A stretch of DNA of 64,000 bases from Sequoia sempervirens (GCA_007258455.2 VDFB02115003.1:1-64000); one strand, 5' to 3'; shown: positions 44,661 to 56,559, counted from the stretch's first letter. The notes: a model not told the origin generated them from the sequence alone. Translations and numbers: made by a program.

Positions 44661-46088
44661 ATGGCTCTTGGCGAATCATTTGGGGTTTCGCCCATAATGG
44701 AATTTTGCTCTGTAGTTGGTGCTAAGTCATCTTCCCAGGATGTGAAGTTTTTTTATAATAATTTATTTTCTCCTAAATCAGGAGCTGGTAGAATGGGACC
44801 ATCTGGTGGACCACGCATTATGAAAATTAATGGATGTCAGGAACACTGTAAAGAGCGGTCGAAGCTGGTTATCTCGCTAGAGATGATTGCGAAAGACATT
44901 GATTATTACTCGGGTCATTCTTTATTGTGCAAGTTTATGGGGATGTGTATCTCGTTACAATTTCTAGAGTCATGGGCACAACGAACCTGGATGCCGAAGG
45001 GTGAGATGGAGCTCATGTTGCTAGCAAACAACTATTTCATGGTAACTTTTAATTGCATGGCAGATTGTATTAGGGTCTTTGAAGGAGGCCCTTATTTTTA
45101 CAACCAGATTGGGCTATTTATTAAACCTTGGCATGCGGGTTTTGATCCTTCTGAGGAGATTCCAACTTGTGTTCTGGTGTGGGTTCGGCTCCCTCATTTT
45201 CCTGTGGAATGTTGGCGGGATGATGCTATGCACCTGTTGGCCTCGATGCTTGGAAAGCTGGTTGGCTTTGCGCAACAGAATCAGGTTAAAAAGGTGATGA
45301 ATTTTGCTTGTATTTGCGTTGAAATTGATTTAAGTAAGCCATTACCAGATTCTTTGGATATGTGTGTGGGTCCTTATTCGTGGGTACAACAATTGGACTA
45401 TGAGACTCTTCTTTTTCATTGTCGTCTTTGTCATGAATATGGACACCTACTACGTCAATTTCCAAGGGCTAGGCCTTTAGAACCCCAGTCTTCTCAGCCC
45501 CCTCGCAACCCCCCCAGGGCTGACAAGGGGAAGGATCCCATTCTGAGAGGTGTGGTTGGTGCGGATGGTTACGTTCCTGTCAAGGCTCGTCACAGGAACC
45601 GGGGTCAAAAGAGGACCCTGATGGAAAGATAGGATGAAGACACTTTTAATAGATTTGAGATTTTAAATGATCGCAGCCAGTAGGAAGTGAACTCGAGCTT
45701 GGTGAATCTGAATCAGGATGTGGTGGTTTCAGGGCAGGAGGGTCTTTTGTCTGAAGCTACTCAGGTTATGCAGGATGCAGGTACTATGCAAATGGAAACT
45801 GACCTTCAAATGAAGGTTAGAATGGAGTCGATTTCTTCAACAAAAGGGAAGAAGGGTGTGGGGGATGGTTCTTCTCTGGTGGTGAAAGCAGGTTCTAAAA
45901 TGGTTAAGAGTAGCAAGTCTCCTCCTTTGGGTCTCCTTCAAAAGGACCCAAAAAAAGGGGTGGGGGAGAAACCCTCCAAGCTTGGTAGAAAAAAGGATTT
46001 GGAAAAGATTAAATTAATAGGGGAGACTTTGGTGGAGTCAGGGTCTGTAAAGACCCTGGATTCTCATTTCTCATATCCCTTGAAATGA
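44661..46088 (+). pseudogene. LINE ORF1: DUF4283 and zinc-knuckle nucleic-acid-binding protein
   Basis: The start at 44661 (MALGESFGVSP) is chosen because upstream sequence in the same frame looks like leader. DUF4283 spans about residues 70-220 (LLCKFMGMCISLQFLESWAQ, VFEGGPYFYNQIGLFIKPW, VWVRLPHFPVECW). A zinc knuckle follows (CRLCHEYGHLLRQF, whose last Cys is Phe). A basic, Ser-rich tail completes it. Two TAG codons (45630-45632, 45681-45683) interrupt the frame at likely Gln sites. It ends at a TGA sharing bases with the ORF2 start (ATGA at 46085-46088). The ORF1 product binds LINE RNA. Confidence 0.85.
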
Positions 46089-49000
46089 TTGTTTTGTCTT
46101 GGAATGTAAGGGGCTTGAACAGTGGCCCTAGACAAAAAGTTGTTCGTGCTTTGATTAGAAGTCATTCTCTCGATGTTCTCTTCCTTCAGGAGACTAAGTT
46201 ATCAGTGGAGTGTATGTTGAGGTTGGTGCCTAAGCTTTGGGGAGGTGGTGAGTGCCAGTGCATTGGGGCTCATGGATCAGCTGGGGGAGTGGCTTGTCTA
46301 TGGAACCCTTGTAAGGTTCGCCCCCTTTAGTGGATGTCCTTTAAGTCTTCTTTATCTATGAGTGCCTCTTGTTTTGAGACAGGAGAATCTATTCTCTTCT
46401 CTAATCTCTATGTGCCTCTCGAGATTCAGGGTAAGAAAATTTTGTGGTCCCATATCAGGTTTGTCTGTAGCATGGTACCTTACCTTCTGTGGATTTTGGC
46501 TGGGGATTTTAATGCCATTTCTGAGCTCATTGAGAAGCGAGGGTGTATTGCAAGATTGGAGGCTTCTGCATTGCTTCTTCAAGACAATATTGTTGCTTTA
46601 AATCTTGTTGACATCAAGCCCACCAATGGTCAGTTTACTTGGAACAATCGAAGGGTTGGGGAGAGTTGCATTGCAAAATGTTTGGATCATTTTTTGGTTT
46701 CTTGTTTCTGGGTTGGTGGTCGGTGGTCCTCTAGCTCTAAAATTCTAGATTGGCGGGGATCTGACCATTGGCCTATCAAGCTTTCCATTACTTCTGCTCA
46801 TGTGCCCTGGTCTCCTTTCAAGTTTCAACTTATGTGGTTGCGTGACCCCTCCCTGCATGGCCATGTTGCTGATTGGTGGAGGAATGGTAGACCTACTTAT
46901 GGTACGATAATGTATACTTTTGCTAAGTTATTGCAATTTGTGAAGTACCAGCTTAAACGTTGGAACCGCTGGTGCTTTGGAAATATTTTCCATGATAAGA
47001 GTGTTGCTCAGGCTGAGCTGGATGGTATTACGAGGGTGATCAGGGAGGTTGGGGTAACTTAAGATTTGCTTCGGGAGGAGGCTAGGGCTTTGAAGGCACT
47101 GGAGGAGTGTGAGTTGTGGGAGGAAGTGTTTTGGAAACAAAAGGCTCGAATCGAGTGGCTGCAGGAATGCAATAAGAATACTGCTTTCTTCTTCAATTCG
47201 GTGAAGGCCAGGAGACATGGCAATTCTATTTCGGTTCTGGTGAATGACAAGGGGGAGAATCTTTCCTCTTTTCAGGAAATCTCTAGTGAGGTTGTGCAGT
47301 ATTTTGCTTCCTTATTCAGGGAAGACTTGTAGGAGGGGTCGCCTGAGGAAGCTCAGGTTCTTTCATGTATTCCTCTGGTGGTTTCCAGGGAGATGCAAGA
47401 GAATCTTATGGGTGACATTTCTTTGGAAGAGCTGGAGGGGACTGTGTTCCAGATGAAGAAGGGGAAAGCTCCTGGCCCTGATGGCTTCCCAATTGAATTT
47501 TTTCAGGAATTCTTGGATATTATCAAGATGGACCTTTTGGTTGTTGTTCAAGAGTCACAGAAGAATAAGCAGATATTGCATGCTCTGAATTCTACCTTCC
47601 TTGCTCTTATCCCCAAGTGTGAGGGGGCGGATAAGTTAACTCAATTTCATCCTATTTCCTTGTGCAATGTGATTTATAAAATTATATCTAAATTGATTGC
47701 CGATAGGTTAAAAAAGTGGCTTAGTGTGCTAATCTCTGAGGAATAGAGTGGTTTTGTGGTGGGTAGAAATTTTTTGGATGGGGTGGTTATTGCAATTGAG
47801 GCCATTCATTCTATGGCTATCTCCAAAGATAAGGCAATTTTCATTAAGCTGGATATGGCCAAGGCTTATGATAGAGTTCGATGGTCCTTCCTTCGGAAAG
47901 TGCTTGGTGCTTTTGGTTTTGGGGAAGACTGGATTCAATGGGTTATGAGCTGTGTTACCTCGACCTCGTTCTCGGTGTTATCAATGGTGAGCATTCTAAG
48001 CTTTTCAGTGCCTCTCGTGGTTTGCATCAGGGAGACCCCCTCTCTCCTTATTCATTTCTTCTTGTTGAAGGTCTCAGATGCTCAATGAAAAGGAATGTGG
48101 AGTTGGGTCTCATTCAGGGGTGGAGGTGGGGAGGGGATTTTCCTCTGCAGTCTTATTTACAGTTTGTGGATGATACCGCTCTAATGGGTTTGGCTACTAT
48201 TAGGGAAGTGTCAAAGTTGCGCAGGGTGTTGGATGTTTATCTTGTTGCCTCGGGACAACTAATTAATGAGGATAAGTCCTCCATTTTCTTCTTCAATAAT
48301 TTGGAGCCCATTTAGAGGCGGATTGCTCATATCTTGAGATTTCAGATAGGGGCTCTCCCTTTGACCTACCTTGGTATTCCTATTTTGGTGGGAAGGATAC
48401 CCAGGGGTTCTTGGCAGAACTTTTTGGATAAATTTTGTGTGAGAGTGAATCATTGGACACACAGGTGGCTATCTTTTGCTAGTCGTGTTTAGTTACTCAA
48501 GTCTGTGGTGTCGGCCCTCCCCATTTATCGTTGCATGATCAAGGTGGCTCCTATGGGTTTTGTTAAGGAATTAGATTCTTTAGCAAGATAGTTTTTATGG
48601 GCTGGTAATTTGATATCCTCTAAATCGAGTCTTGTCAGATGGGATGTTGTTTGCAACCCGAAGCAGTTGGGTGGTCTTGGATTAAGGTAGTCTGTTGTGT
48701 TTGGGGTGGCATTGGTGTGTGGAACAGGATCAGATATGGGCCCGAATTTTATCCCATAAGTATTTCCCTAGGATTCCTAGGATGGATATTCCTCGTTATC
48801 CCCTTGTGGGGAAAGGTTCGGTGATTTGTAGTATGCTAAAAAAAGGGGTTGTGCTCATCAAAGAGGGCATGTTTTTGATTTGCAAAAGAGGGGTGGAGGC
48901 GCATTTTTGGTCTGACTCTTGGGATGGATTCCCTCCCATTGTTTCTTAATTTCCTAATTTGTTGACTCTGTGTCAGAGGTTCTTTGAGGCTCATTGGTCG

Positions 49001-50356
49001 AGGGTGAGTGACTTTAAGTCCTTTCTGTCTCATGGTCAGTTGGAGGAGGCAAGATGGAAGAACCCTGAGGAGTGGCCTGTTGTTGGTTCGGAGGAAGAGT
49101 TTGCTGAGCTTCAGAATATCCTTGTCAGTAGACGGTGTAGTTCCCTCCCAGATGGGGATGTTTTGGCCTGGTCTTCTAATCCTAAGGGTGTCTATATTGT
49201 CTCTTCGGGATATCAGGGGTTGATATCCCAGAGGTTCGATGCAGTGGAGGTTCACTGGTGGAAGAATGTGTGGAACAAGTTCTCTTGGCCAAAGTGCAAT
49301 TGTTTTATTTGGACTTTGGCTTGGAATAGATGCTTGACTTGGGATAACATTAGGAAGAGGGGGTTCTAGGGCCCTTCCATATGTGCTTTGTGTGGAGCTG
49401 GAGAGGAGGATTCTTCTCACTTGTTTTTCTGCTATCCCTTTGTTGTGCATCTTTGGCATTCTTGGTGGGGTGTTTGGAGAAGCCCCTATGTTCATGCTTC
49501 CTCCCTGGTGGATTTTTGTAGTTTGGGTAGACCTCCTACTTCAGCTTCTTTCTTGCAGGTTGTTTGGTATGTTGGACCTACCTTCATGCTATGGTAGATC
49601 TAGTTGGAACGAAATCGTCAAATTTTCTGTGGCAAAAAGTTGTTAGTCCAACAAGTTTGGAAAAGAATTTTAGGTATGATTCAGGAGACTGTGGAGGCTA
49701 AGTGTGAAGTGGAGTTCCCTTTGGAGAGAAGGGATGATGAGATGGTGGATAGACTGGGGATTCAGGGGTTGTCTTTGGTGTCTGCTTGTGTCAGGAGAGG
49801 AAGGAGGGTGAAAAAGAAAGTCCAAAAGATGGGAAGATATTTGCCCCCTCCAGTTGGCATTTTGAAGATCAATACTGATGGTTCCTCAAGAGGAAATCCT
49901 GGGCCTGATGGGATTGGTGGTGTTGGTAGGGATTGTTCTAGCTCCGTGATTTTATTCTTTGCTATTCATGAAGGGATGCAGACTGTCAACCTTATGGAAG
50001 GTTTGGCAATCCTCTACGCTCTAGAAAGGGCTTATGCTTTGGGGTGGCACAAGGTGATTTGTGAATCTGATTCACAGGTTTTGGTTAACTTAATCAATGA
50101 TCAGAAGGTTTCTGATGTTAGTTGGCAGCTGGCTAGGATGGTGCAACAGGTCCTGCAGATTAGCTCCTTGATGGAGTTGGTGTCTTTCATCCACATTCTG
50201 AGAGAGTGGAATAGGGCTGCTAATTGTTTGGCCAAGTGTGCTTATGAGCATTTAGATGGTCCGAAGGTTGAGGAGTGGGAGCAAGTTTCCCCTGAGCATC
50301 ATCATGACTTAGAAGGGATTCTTGTTGAAGATGCAACTGATTATGGCCCTGGTTGA
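46085..50356 (+). pseudogene. LINE ORF2: endonuclease, reverse transcriptase, zf-RVT, RNase H
   Basis: Residues 1-240: APE-type endonuclease (SWNVRGLNSG, FLQETKLS, LAGDFNAISE, WRGSDHWPI). RT: GKAPGPDGFPIEFFQ (about 460), HPISLCNVIYKIISKL, IKLDMAKAYDRV, FVDDTALMG (48163; usually FADD), GLHQGDPLSPY. A zf-RVT-like segment (WPKCNCFIWTLAWNRCLTW, CALCGAGEEDSSHLF) lies at about 1057-1118. RNase H is at about 1260-1400 (INTDGSSRGNPGP, MEGLAILYALE, ESDSQVL); the last motif is NRAANCLAK, with Asn where family members have Asp. The frame shifts near 47980 and returns near 48690. Stops are TAG at 46328, 47330, 47744, 48313, 48490, 48589, 49367 and 49595, and TAA at 47060 and 48947. Confidence 0.92.
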
Positions 50357-50480
50357 GGTGGTTCTGGCTTTTTTTGGTCATTTCTTGATGGCTTCTAGGG
50401 CTCTGGCCCTTTTTTCTTGTATTGCTCTTTCTTGATTTTCAATAAATTTTTTACCCCTTTTAAAAACAAAACAAAACAAA
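50357..50480 (+). terminator. LINE 3' UTR and A-rich tail
   Basis: Only 124 bp. It contains AATAAA at about 50441 and ends in A-rich sequence with three CAAAA-type steps rather than pure poly(A). The tail meets the downstream target duplication at 50481, whose A-run makes the exact junction ambiguous by a few bases. Confidence 0.7.
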
Positions 50481-50499
50481 AAAATGGAGAAAATGGATG

Positions 50500-51290
50500 A
50501 TTACAAAGAGTTCATCTTATAGGATGACTTAATGTATTACAAATCCCAAAAAATCCAAGGAGTGGAAGAAGAGGAATTTATGGAACAAGAAAGATCAAAC
50601 CTGGAGAAATATCATATTCTAAGGGGTTTTGTGGATTTATTTCTAGATGAATTGCTTGAATCACCTCCTAAGAGAGTTTTGACTTCTCCATATATATAGT
50701 TCCAAGATTAGAACCTATATCCAAAGCTCCTTATCAAACGACTACAATAGAGTTGATGGAGTTAAATGCTCAGCTGTAGGATTTGTTATCAAAAGTATTG
50801 ATCAGACCCAGTGTATAAACTTAGGGAGCACCAATGATCTTTTTTAAGAAGGATGGTACACTGTGCGTGTGGATAGATTATTCTATTCTTAACAAAGAAA
50901 TGATAAAGAATAAGTATATGTTGCCACGTATCAATGATCTCTTTGATCAAATGCATGGGGCAACTGTGTTTTCAAAGATCAATCTATGATCAGGTTACCA
51001 TCAGTTAAGGCTTAAGGATGAAGATATCCACAAAATAGCCTTTAAAACAAGACATGGACATTATGTGTTCACAATCCTACCTTTTGGACTAACGAATGCA
51101 CCTACAACATTCATGAATCTAATGAACAGTGTATTCAGAGACTATCTAGATAAGTTTGTTCTTGTGTTCCTATACAACATTCTAATTTATTCTAAGAATG
51201 GGGAAGAACATCTCCAATGCTTGCAAATTGTTCTTCAATGTTTGAGAGAACATAAGCTTTATGGTAAGCTCTCAAAGTGTAATTAGATCC
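50500..51290 (+). pseudogene. Gypsy reverse transcriptase remnant
   Basis: RT blocks occur in order: [20 protein letters not shown] (about 50820), [25 protein letters not shown]-stop-SGYHQLRLKDED, FTILPFGLTNAPTTFMNLMN (51068) and FLYNILIYSKNGEEHL (51167). The catalytic YxDD/IDD box is replaced by Tyr-Asn (TAC AAC, 51173-51178), so both aspartates are lost. Several stops interrupt the frame. Confidence 0.88.
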
Positions 51291-51329
51291 ATCAAAGTTC
51301 AAAGTTGTTCTAGAGTGGCTTGCACCAAA

Positions 51330-51900
51330 GAATGTGCATGAGGTCCATAGTTTTATGGGTTTGGTTGGGTATTATAAAAATTTCATGGCTAAATTTTCAA
51401 GAATATTTTTCCCCATTACTTCTTTGTAAAGGAAAGGCAAAAGGTTTGAATGGTCAAAAAAATGTTAGGAAGCATTTGACCAATTAAAAGAGAAGTTAAC
51501 TATGACACCAATTCTAAAGGTACCTGATACAAAAGGTCATTTTGTGGTCATCATTGATGCCTCAGGAGAAGGATTAGGTGGGGTACTTATGCAAGAAGGG
51601 TGAGTTATTGCCTATGAGTCTAGAAAATTGAAGACTTATGAACAAAACTATTTTCCACATGATCTTGAGCTAGCATCAATTGTACATGCTTTGCAAATGT
51701 GGAGGCATTACTTGCTTGGGAAACCCTTTGAGTTAAAGTAAGACAATTAAGGTCTAAAATATTTGTTTACCCAACCAAATCTAAATGCCCGTCAGAGGAG
51801 ATGGCTTAAGCTAATATCTGACTATGATTTTGAAATTAATTACATTAAGAACAAAACAAATTGAGTTGTGGATGCCCTGAGTCAAAGGAGGCATATCTCC
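51330..51900 (+). pseudogene. Gypsy RT connection and RNase H remnant
   Basis: FMGLVGYYKNFMAKFSRI is the RT thumb. VVIIDASGEGLGGVLMQEG, YESRKLKTYEQNYFPHDLELASIVHALQMWRHYLLGKPF and NARQRRWLKLISDYDFEINYIKNKTN are gypsy RNase H and tether. VVDALSQR, normally xADALSRK, closes it. Stops fall after MQEG and within FELK-stop-DN. Confidence 0.85.
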
Positions 51901-52039
51901 TCAATGATATCTATTCATTCTAATTTCAAGAATCAAATGTTGAAGAAGTCCAAGGGAGATGAATAATATGAGTAGGTCAAACAAGCTCTCATGGAAAATT
52001 CTTAATATTCGAGGTATGATGGGTTTCATTTTGAATCAG

Positions 52040-53165
52040 ATGGATTGATAAGATATAGAGGAAGGATGTATGTTCTATACTTTGAGGAGTTAAGGAATAT
52101 AGTGTGGAAAGAATTTCATTCTACACCATATTCAGGACATCCTGGAGTGACAAAACTTTTGCCTGATGTGAAACACTATATTTTTGGAAAGGAATGAAGA
52201 GATATTTTGCAAGGTTTGTAGTGGGATGCCTATAATGCCAAAGGTTGAAAGCAAAAAATCATCACCCAACATGACTTTTATATCCTCATGAAATTCTAGA
52301 GTGGAAGTGGCAGGTCATTAGAATGGATTTAGTACAAGGTATTCATATGTCTACAAATCAATATAATGTTATTTTGGTAGTGGTGGAAAAACTCACCAAG
52401 GTAGCTCATTTCATACCAAGAAATTTGATAGATGGGGCACTAGTCATAGCCCACAAATTTGTGTAGGAAGTGTTTAGGTTGCATGGTGTTCCTAAGAAGA
52501 TTATCTCAGATAGGGATGCACATGTAACGTCAAGGTTTTGGAAAACCTTATTCTCCTTACTTGGAACTTGATTGAACATAATTTCAACATATCATCCTCA
52601 GACATATGGTCAGGCAAAAAGAGTAAACCAAGTGTTGGAAGATCTATTGAGAATGTAATATTGCATATATCAACAATACAAGTGGGAGGATTACCTACCG
52701 CTTGTAGAATATTCTTATAATAATTCTTATCATTCCAATATCAAGATGGCCCCATCTAAAGCATTGTATGGAAGAAAGTGTCAAACTCCTATAAGTTGGG
52801 ATAAACTAGAAAATAAGATTAGTCTTAGTCCAAAAAAGCTATAAAAAATGGAAGAGTAGATCAAGGTGATCAAGAAAAGGCAAGAAAAAGTGAATGATAG
52901 GCAAAAGATCTATGTTGATGCTAAGCATATACCAAGTCATTTCTCAGTAGGGGAAAAAGTATTACTAAGAGTCAAACCACAAAAGAGCTTAATTAAGTTT
53001 AGAAATTCATCCAAACTAGCTTCTTGTTATGTGGATCCCTTTGAATTTCTTGAAGAATTCAACCTAGTCACGTATAGAATTACTCTACCACCAGCTCTTG
53101 CCAAGATGCACAATTTATTTCATGTATCATACCTTAAGAAATATATACTAGGTGGCAATCATGTC
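52040..53165 (+). pseudogene. Gypsy integrase remnant
   Basis: The zinc-binding H2C2 region is degraded (FHSTPYSGHPGVTKLL). Core fragments appear over several frames: WQVIRMDLVQG, TKVAHFIP and [13 protein letters not shown]. The C-terminal GPY/F-type part is in one frame at 52866-53165 (DRQKIYVDAK, VGEKVLLRVKPQK, YVDPFEFLEEFNLVTYRITL, MHNLFHVSYLKKY). It ends where the chromodomain-like segment begins. Confidence 0.8.
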
Positions 53166-53179
53166 ATTGAAATTAGAAT

Positions 53180-53400
53180 ACATTACAGGTACAAAAATTA
53201 GGAGTGGAAATGATCAAGCTTCTTAGAGTGCTTGAAACGTGCAGACTCCACCTACGTAATAGAGAGTTTATTCAGTGCAAGGTCCAAAGGGACCAATATG
53301 AAAAATACAATGCTACATGGGAGGATTGCAATGATATTAATATAAACAAATATTTCCTCATCGTGTTCATGCTTTTGAAAACTCATAAGAAATCACTTTT
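53180..53400 (+). pseudogene. C-terminal chromodomain-like segment
   Basis: LRVLETCRLHLRNREFIQCK and VQRDQYEKYNATWEDCNDI, with NKYFLIVF at the end, match the post-integrase pattern of chromoviruses (LRNKxIPxVKVQW...ATWE...YPxLF). In this family the segment targets integration to chromatin. Aromatic-cage residues are only partly kept. It is one frame off from the integrase end. Confidence 0.7.
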
Positions 53401-53451
53401 GTTATTGTTATATGTTATGATACTTTGAATCATTGCTTGGACAATGATCCT

Positions 53452-53465
53452 TATGGGGGAAGATA
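53452..53465 (+). promoter_or_regulatory. Polypurine tract of the giant gypsy element
   Basis: TATGGGGGAAGATA lies directly before the right LTR, the expected plus-strand primer. Confidence 0.8.
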
Positions 53466-56400
53466 TGTTACACCCCATTTTTGAATTACCAAATTACTTT
53501 AACTTCTATGTTCAAATATAGTTTTAATGCATGATGATGACATTATGGTATTTAATGTTTGGATGAAATATATGCAATGTGATGTATTTACTTTTAAATG
53601 ATTATATGATAATAATATTGTGGTTATATTATAAATGTAAATGACTAACTATGTGAATGTTGCTCTAAGTGAAATGTAGGAATGTTCATGCCCTCTAGAG
53701 GGAGAGGGAGAGTATCACCTAGGAGAGGATTTGGTCTACGAATCATTTGGTGTTGCTATCTGAGTTGACACACACCCACTCAAGCTATTTGAGAATCTCA
53801 TTGGGTCAATGCAAGTATCAAGTTGGATGAGTCATAAATCTGAGTTGATAGGCTAGGTGCCACTAGAGAAAGTAAAATCCCTTTTGTTAAAATATCTTAT
53901 TAAATCATCAAAAAAAAAATATTCCAAATATATTTTGTAATTAGTAAATATTATGTTTATTATATATATATATATAATAGGTAACATTAATATTTATAAA
54001 TATTCATATATATGTATATGTATATGGTAATAAAAATAAGGAAATATATATATATATAGGTTACTTTTCGAATGCCATAATAATATGACAGTGTTATCTC
54101 TCTTAAAATTGTGATAACTAAGCTGAATTAAAAGGCTTTATGAAGGGAATTTAAAAGCCATAATGTGCACCATATTATAGTGCCAAGTTGGGAAATTTCA
54201 ATCTAGTTGGGGAGCCACATAGGTGGCTGTGTAACTGCACATTTCAAGTTTAAATTAAAGCCACATAAAGTGGTGATTCTAAACCATTTTTCACATGCTC
54301 CTATCCTTATGGTTATCATGGCCTGGACATTAACATTGGGAAGTGGTTGTGAATGGTGGCATAGCTATTGCTAGTCATACCTTTAAAAGAGGCATTTCTA
54401 GTTGAGTTTCAAACTAAATTTTAAATCCTATGTATATCAATATCTAGTCATAGTTGCTAGCTTTATAAGTAAACTATATTTTGAGCATTGGTAACCACTT
54501 CTTTAAAGACATTGTGTGGTAGTTAATTGGATGATATTAATGCATTTAAACCTATTAATTTGAACCAAGGTATTAAAGGCCATAGTGGTACCTGTAGAAG
54601 GATATTTGTTTAACAACTTCTTTAAATCATAGTTATCTTGGAAAAGTCATTGCTTATTTAGAAAAGCCAACACCTCTAATATGGGAATGCTTTTAATGAA
54701 TCAACTAGTAAATATTTGAATAGGGCTGAGGTTGAATAGATGATTGGAAGTCTTTTTTTTAGGAGTAAGATATCAAGTATAATCAATTAGTGGCTGCAAT
54801 AGGGAAGGGAGAGTCTATTTTGTTCATTATGCTCTGGTTTTCCATTAAGAATAGATTGGAAAATTTATGGAAGAGATTATTGTGTTATCTTGCATGAGTG
54901 TTAAGTTTTCCTTCCTTCTACACTTGAAAAAGGGTGCAACACACCAAAGAGGAATTGGAAATTTGTGATTGCATCTCAGGATTTAGGAGTGCAATAGTTT
55001 TCTTATATATTTTTCATGCATGGCTAATATTTCTCTTCTTCTCTTCTTTAATTTGATAAAATCCAATATTTATCTATGTTTAATCATGCAAATGCAAGTA
55101 TGTAGCTATTCTGGAAACACATAAGGAAGCATGTATATATTCATATATTCAAGATTACTTATTTTTCCTCATAAGAGTATCAAATATGGTTTGGACTATT
55201 ATTAATTTGGTGGATAGGCTAAGTGCTCACTCCAGTGTATGTGTATTTTTAATCAAACTCAAATATATAAAATTTTGAATTAAATTTTAAGGGAGAGCTT
55301 AAGAGAAATGCTTTAGACTCTCTTTAAGTTGTGTTTTTCCAAACAAACCGGCTTCATAAATTGAATTAGTGAAGAATTATTAAATACTTGAAAATAGTAT
55401 TTCTTCCACCCAATAATGCAACATCTTATATTTTATTATTATTACAGTTTATATTATATCAAGGTAAAGAATCTTTAAGAAATTCAAAGAAAAGTTTGAA
55501 ATATAATAGAGGAGATGAAGTCTTTTTTTCTGTTCAAACTTTATGGGTATTTCATATTTGACCAGGAGTCATTGTTATCTATTTTTGAGATCAAATATCT
55601 CAAGTAGAGGACATTATGTTCTCATCATAAACCAAAGAGCATAATACTAGGAGATAAGTTTACTCCTTTTGGCTATTTAAAGGACTCAAATAAGAGGCAG
55701 TGGCCTAGACCTAGAATGTTGTGAGAATGTAACATGGGTGTTCGAGTTAGAAGTATCAAATCTACTAAGTCGAATTAACAACTTTAGTGAAGTCATCAAT
55801 TTTTGAAAGATAATTTATTTGAGTAAGTTAATATTTATGTCAAACCAATAATTAGAGTTAACCTTAGTTCAGTAAGATTTCCAAGTCAAGTTAGAGATGG
55901 GTGAACTTACGACACCACTTTCTAAGAAAGTGGCTGAATATAATTCAAACTTTAGCCAAAGTAAGTGTAAAAGTCTCTGCCTGCACTTGTTAGTTCACTA
56001 TGCTCCAAATTTGCATGTAACTAGTCAATAGCATCATACTTAGTTAGAGTTTGTCTACAGTTGTATGACCATACTTGTTATGTATGACACAACACTAGAA
56101 ACTCATATGACAATACTAGAGGTTCCTATACTATACTCTTCGTTGAAGGGTAGGGCCACTTCCAATTGGAAGGTGTGCGAGGGACCGTTAGTTTGTAGTT
56201 GGAGGTAAAGTGATTGGATGATGCTCTCCCTCTTGTAGAAGATAAGTTGAGGCTTGTGAAACAAAAGAATAATCCAACTAAGGATATCTTGACCTTGATC
56301 TTATTTGTAAATTATGAAATTGTTTAATTGATCATAGATCTTAAATATAAACTATATTTGAATATGATGTATTTCATTTACAAGATGTTAATTTATGTTA

Positions 56401-56559
56401 TTTCAATTTATGAAATGTTATATGTTTTCCTTTATGCAAAATGAAAAATATGATTTTACAAAAGAAAAACTTTATCTTTCTATTTGAAGGCATTGAATTA
56501 TTTACTTCGATTATTAAAACCTAGGTGAAAACTAGAAGAGTATGGTTAGAATTGTTACA
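53466..56559 (+). repeat. Right giant LTR, complete, 3,094 bp
   Basis: It starts TGTTACACCCC and ends ATTGTTACA. It aligns with 37700-41780 except for the solo LTR and small indels, for example a segment at about 54255-54335 missing on the left. AT microsatellites lie at 53955-54060. No domain is coded in it. Confidence 0.9.

Larger units (their letters stand above)
44117..50480 (+). mobile_element. Full-length L1-type LINE inserted in the gypsy pol region
   Basis: The 19-bp direct repeat AAAATGGAGAAAATGGATG flanks it exactly (44098-44116 and 50481-50499). It has a GC-rich leader, ORF1, ORF2, a short 3' UTR and a CAAAA-rich tail, 6,364 bp in all. Removing it and one repeat restores the gypsy frame across the junction. 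ORF1 carries DUF4283 and a zinc knuckle. ORF2 carries endonuclease, RT, zf-RVT-like and RNase H domains, the layout of plant L1 elements with RNase H. It has about twelve in-frame stops and two frameshifts, so it is inactive. Confidence 0.95.
37700..56559 (+). mobile_element. Ty3-gypsy chromovirus-type element with about 3.1-kb LTRs, carrying nested insertions
   Basis: The left LTR (truncated) ends GTTACA at 41780, followed by an initiator-Met primer site. The right LTR starts TGTTACACCCC at 53466, after a purine tract. Between them lie gag with a CCHC knuckle, protease, RT, RNase H, integrase and a C-terminal chromodomain-like segment, in that order. Pol order and long LTRs fit the Tekay/Del chromovirus group (inference). 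A solo LTR sits in the left LTR and a 6.4-kb LINE lies between protease and RT. The coding region is broken by many stops. Because the left LTR has lost its start, no target duplication can be checked. Confidence 0.9.
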
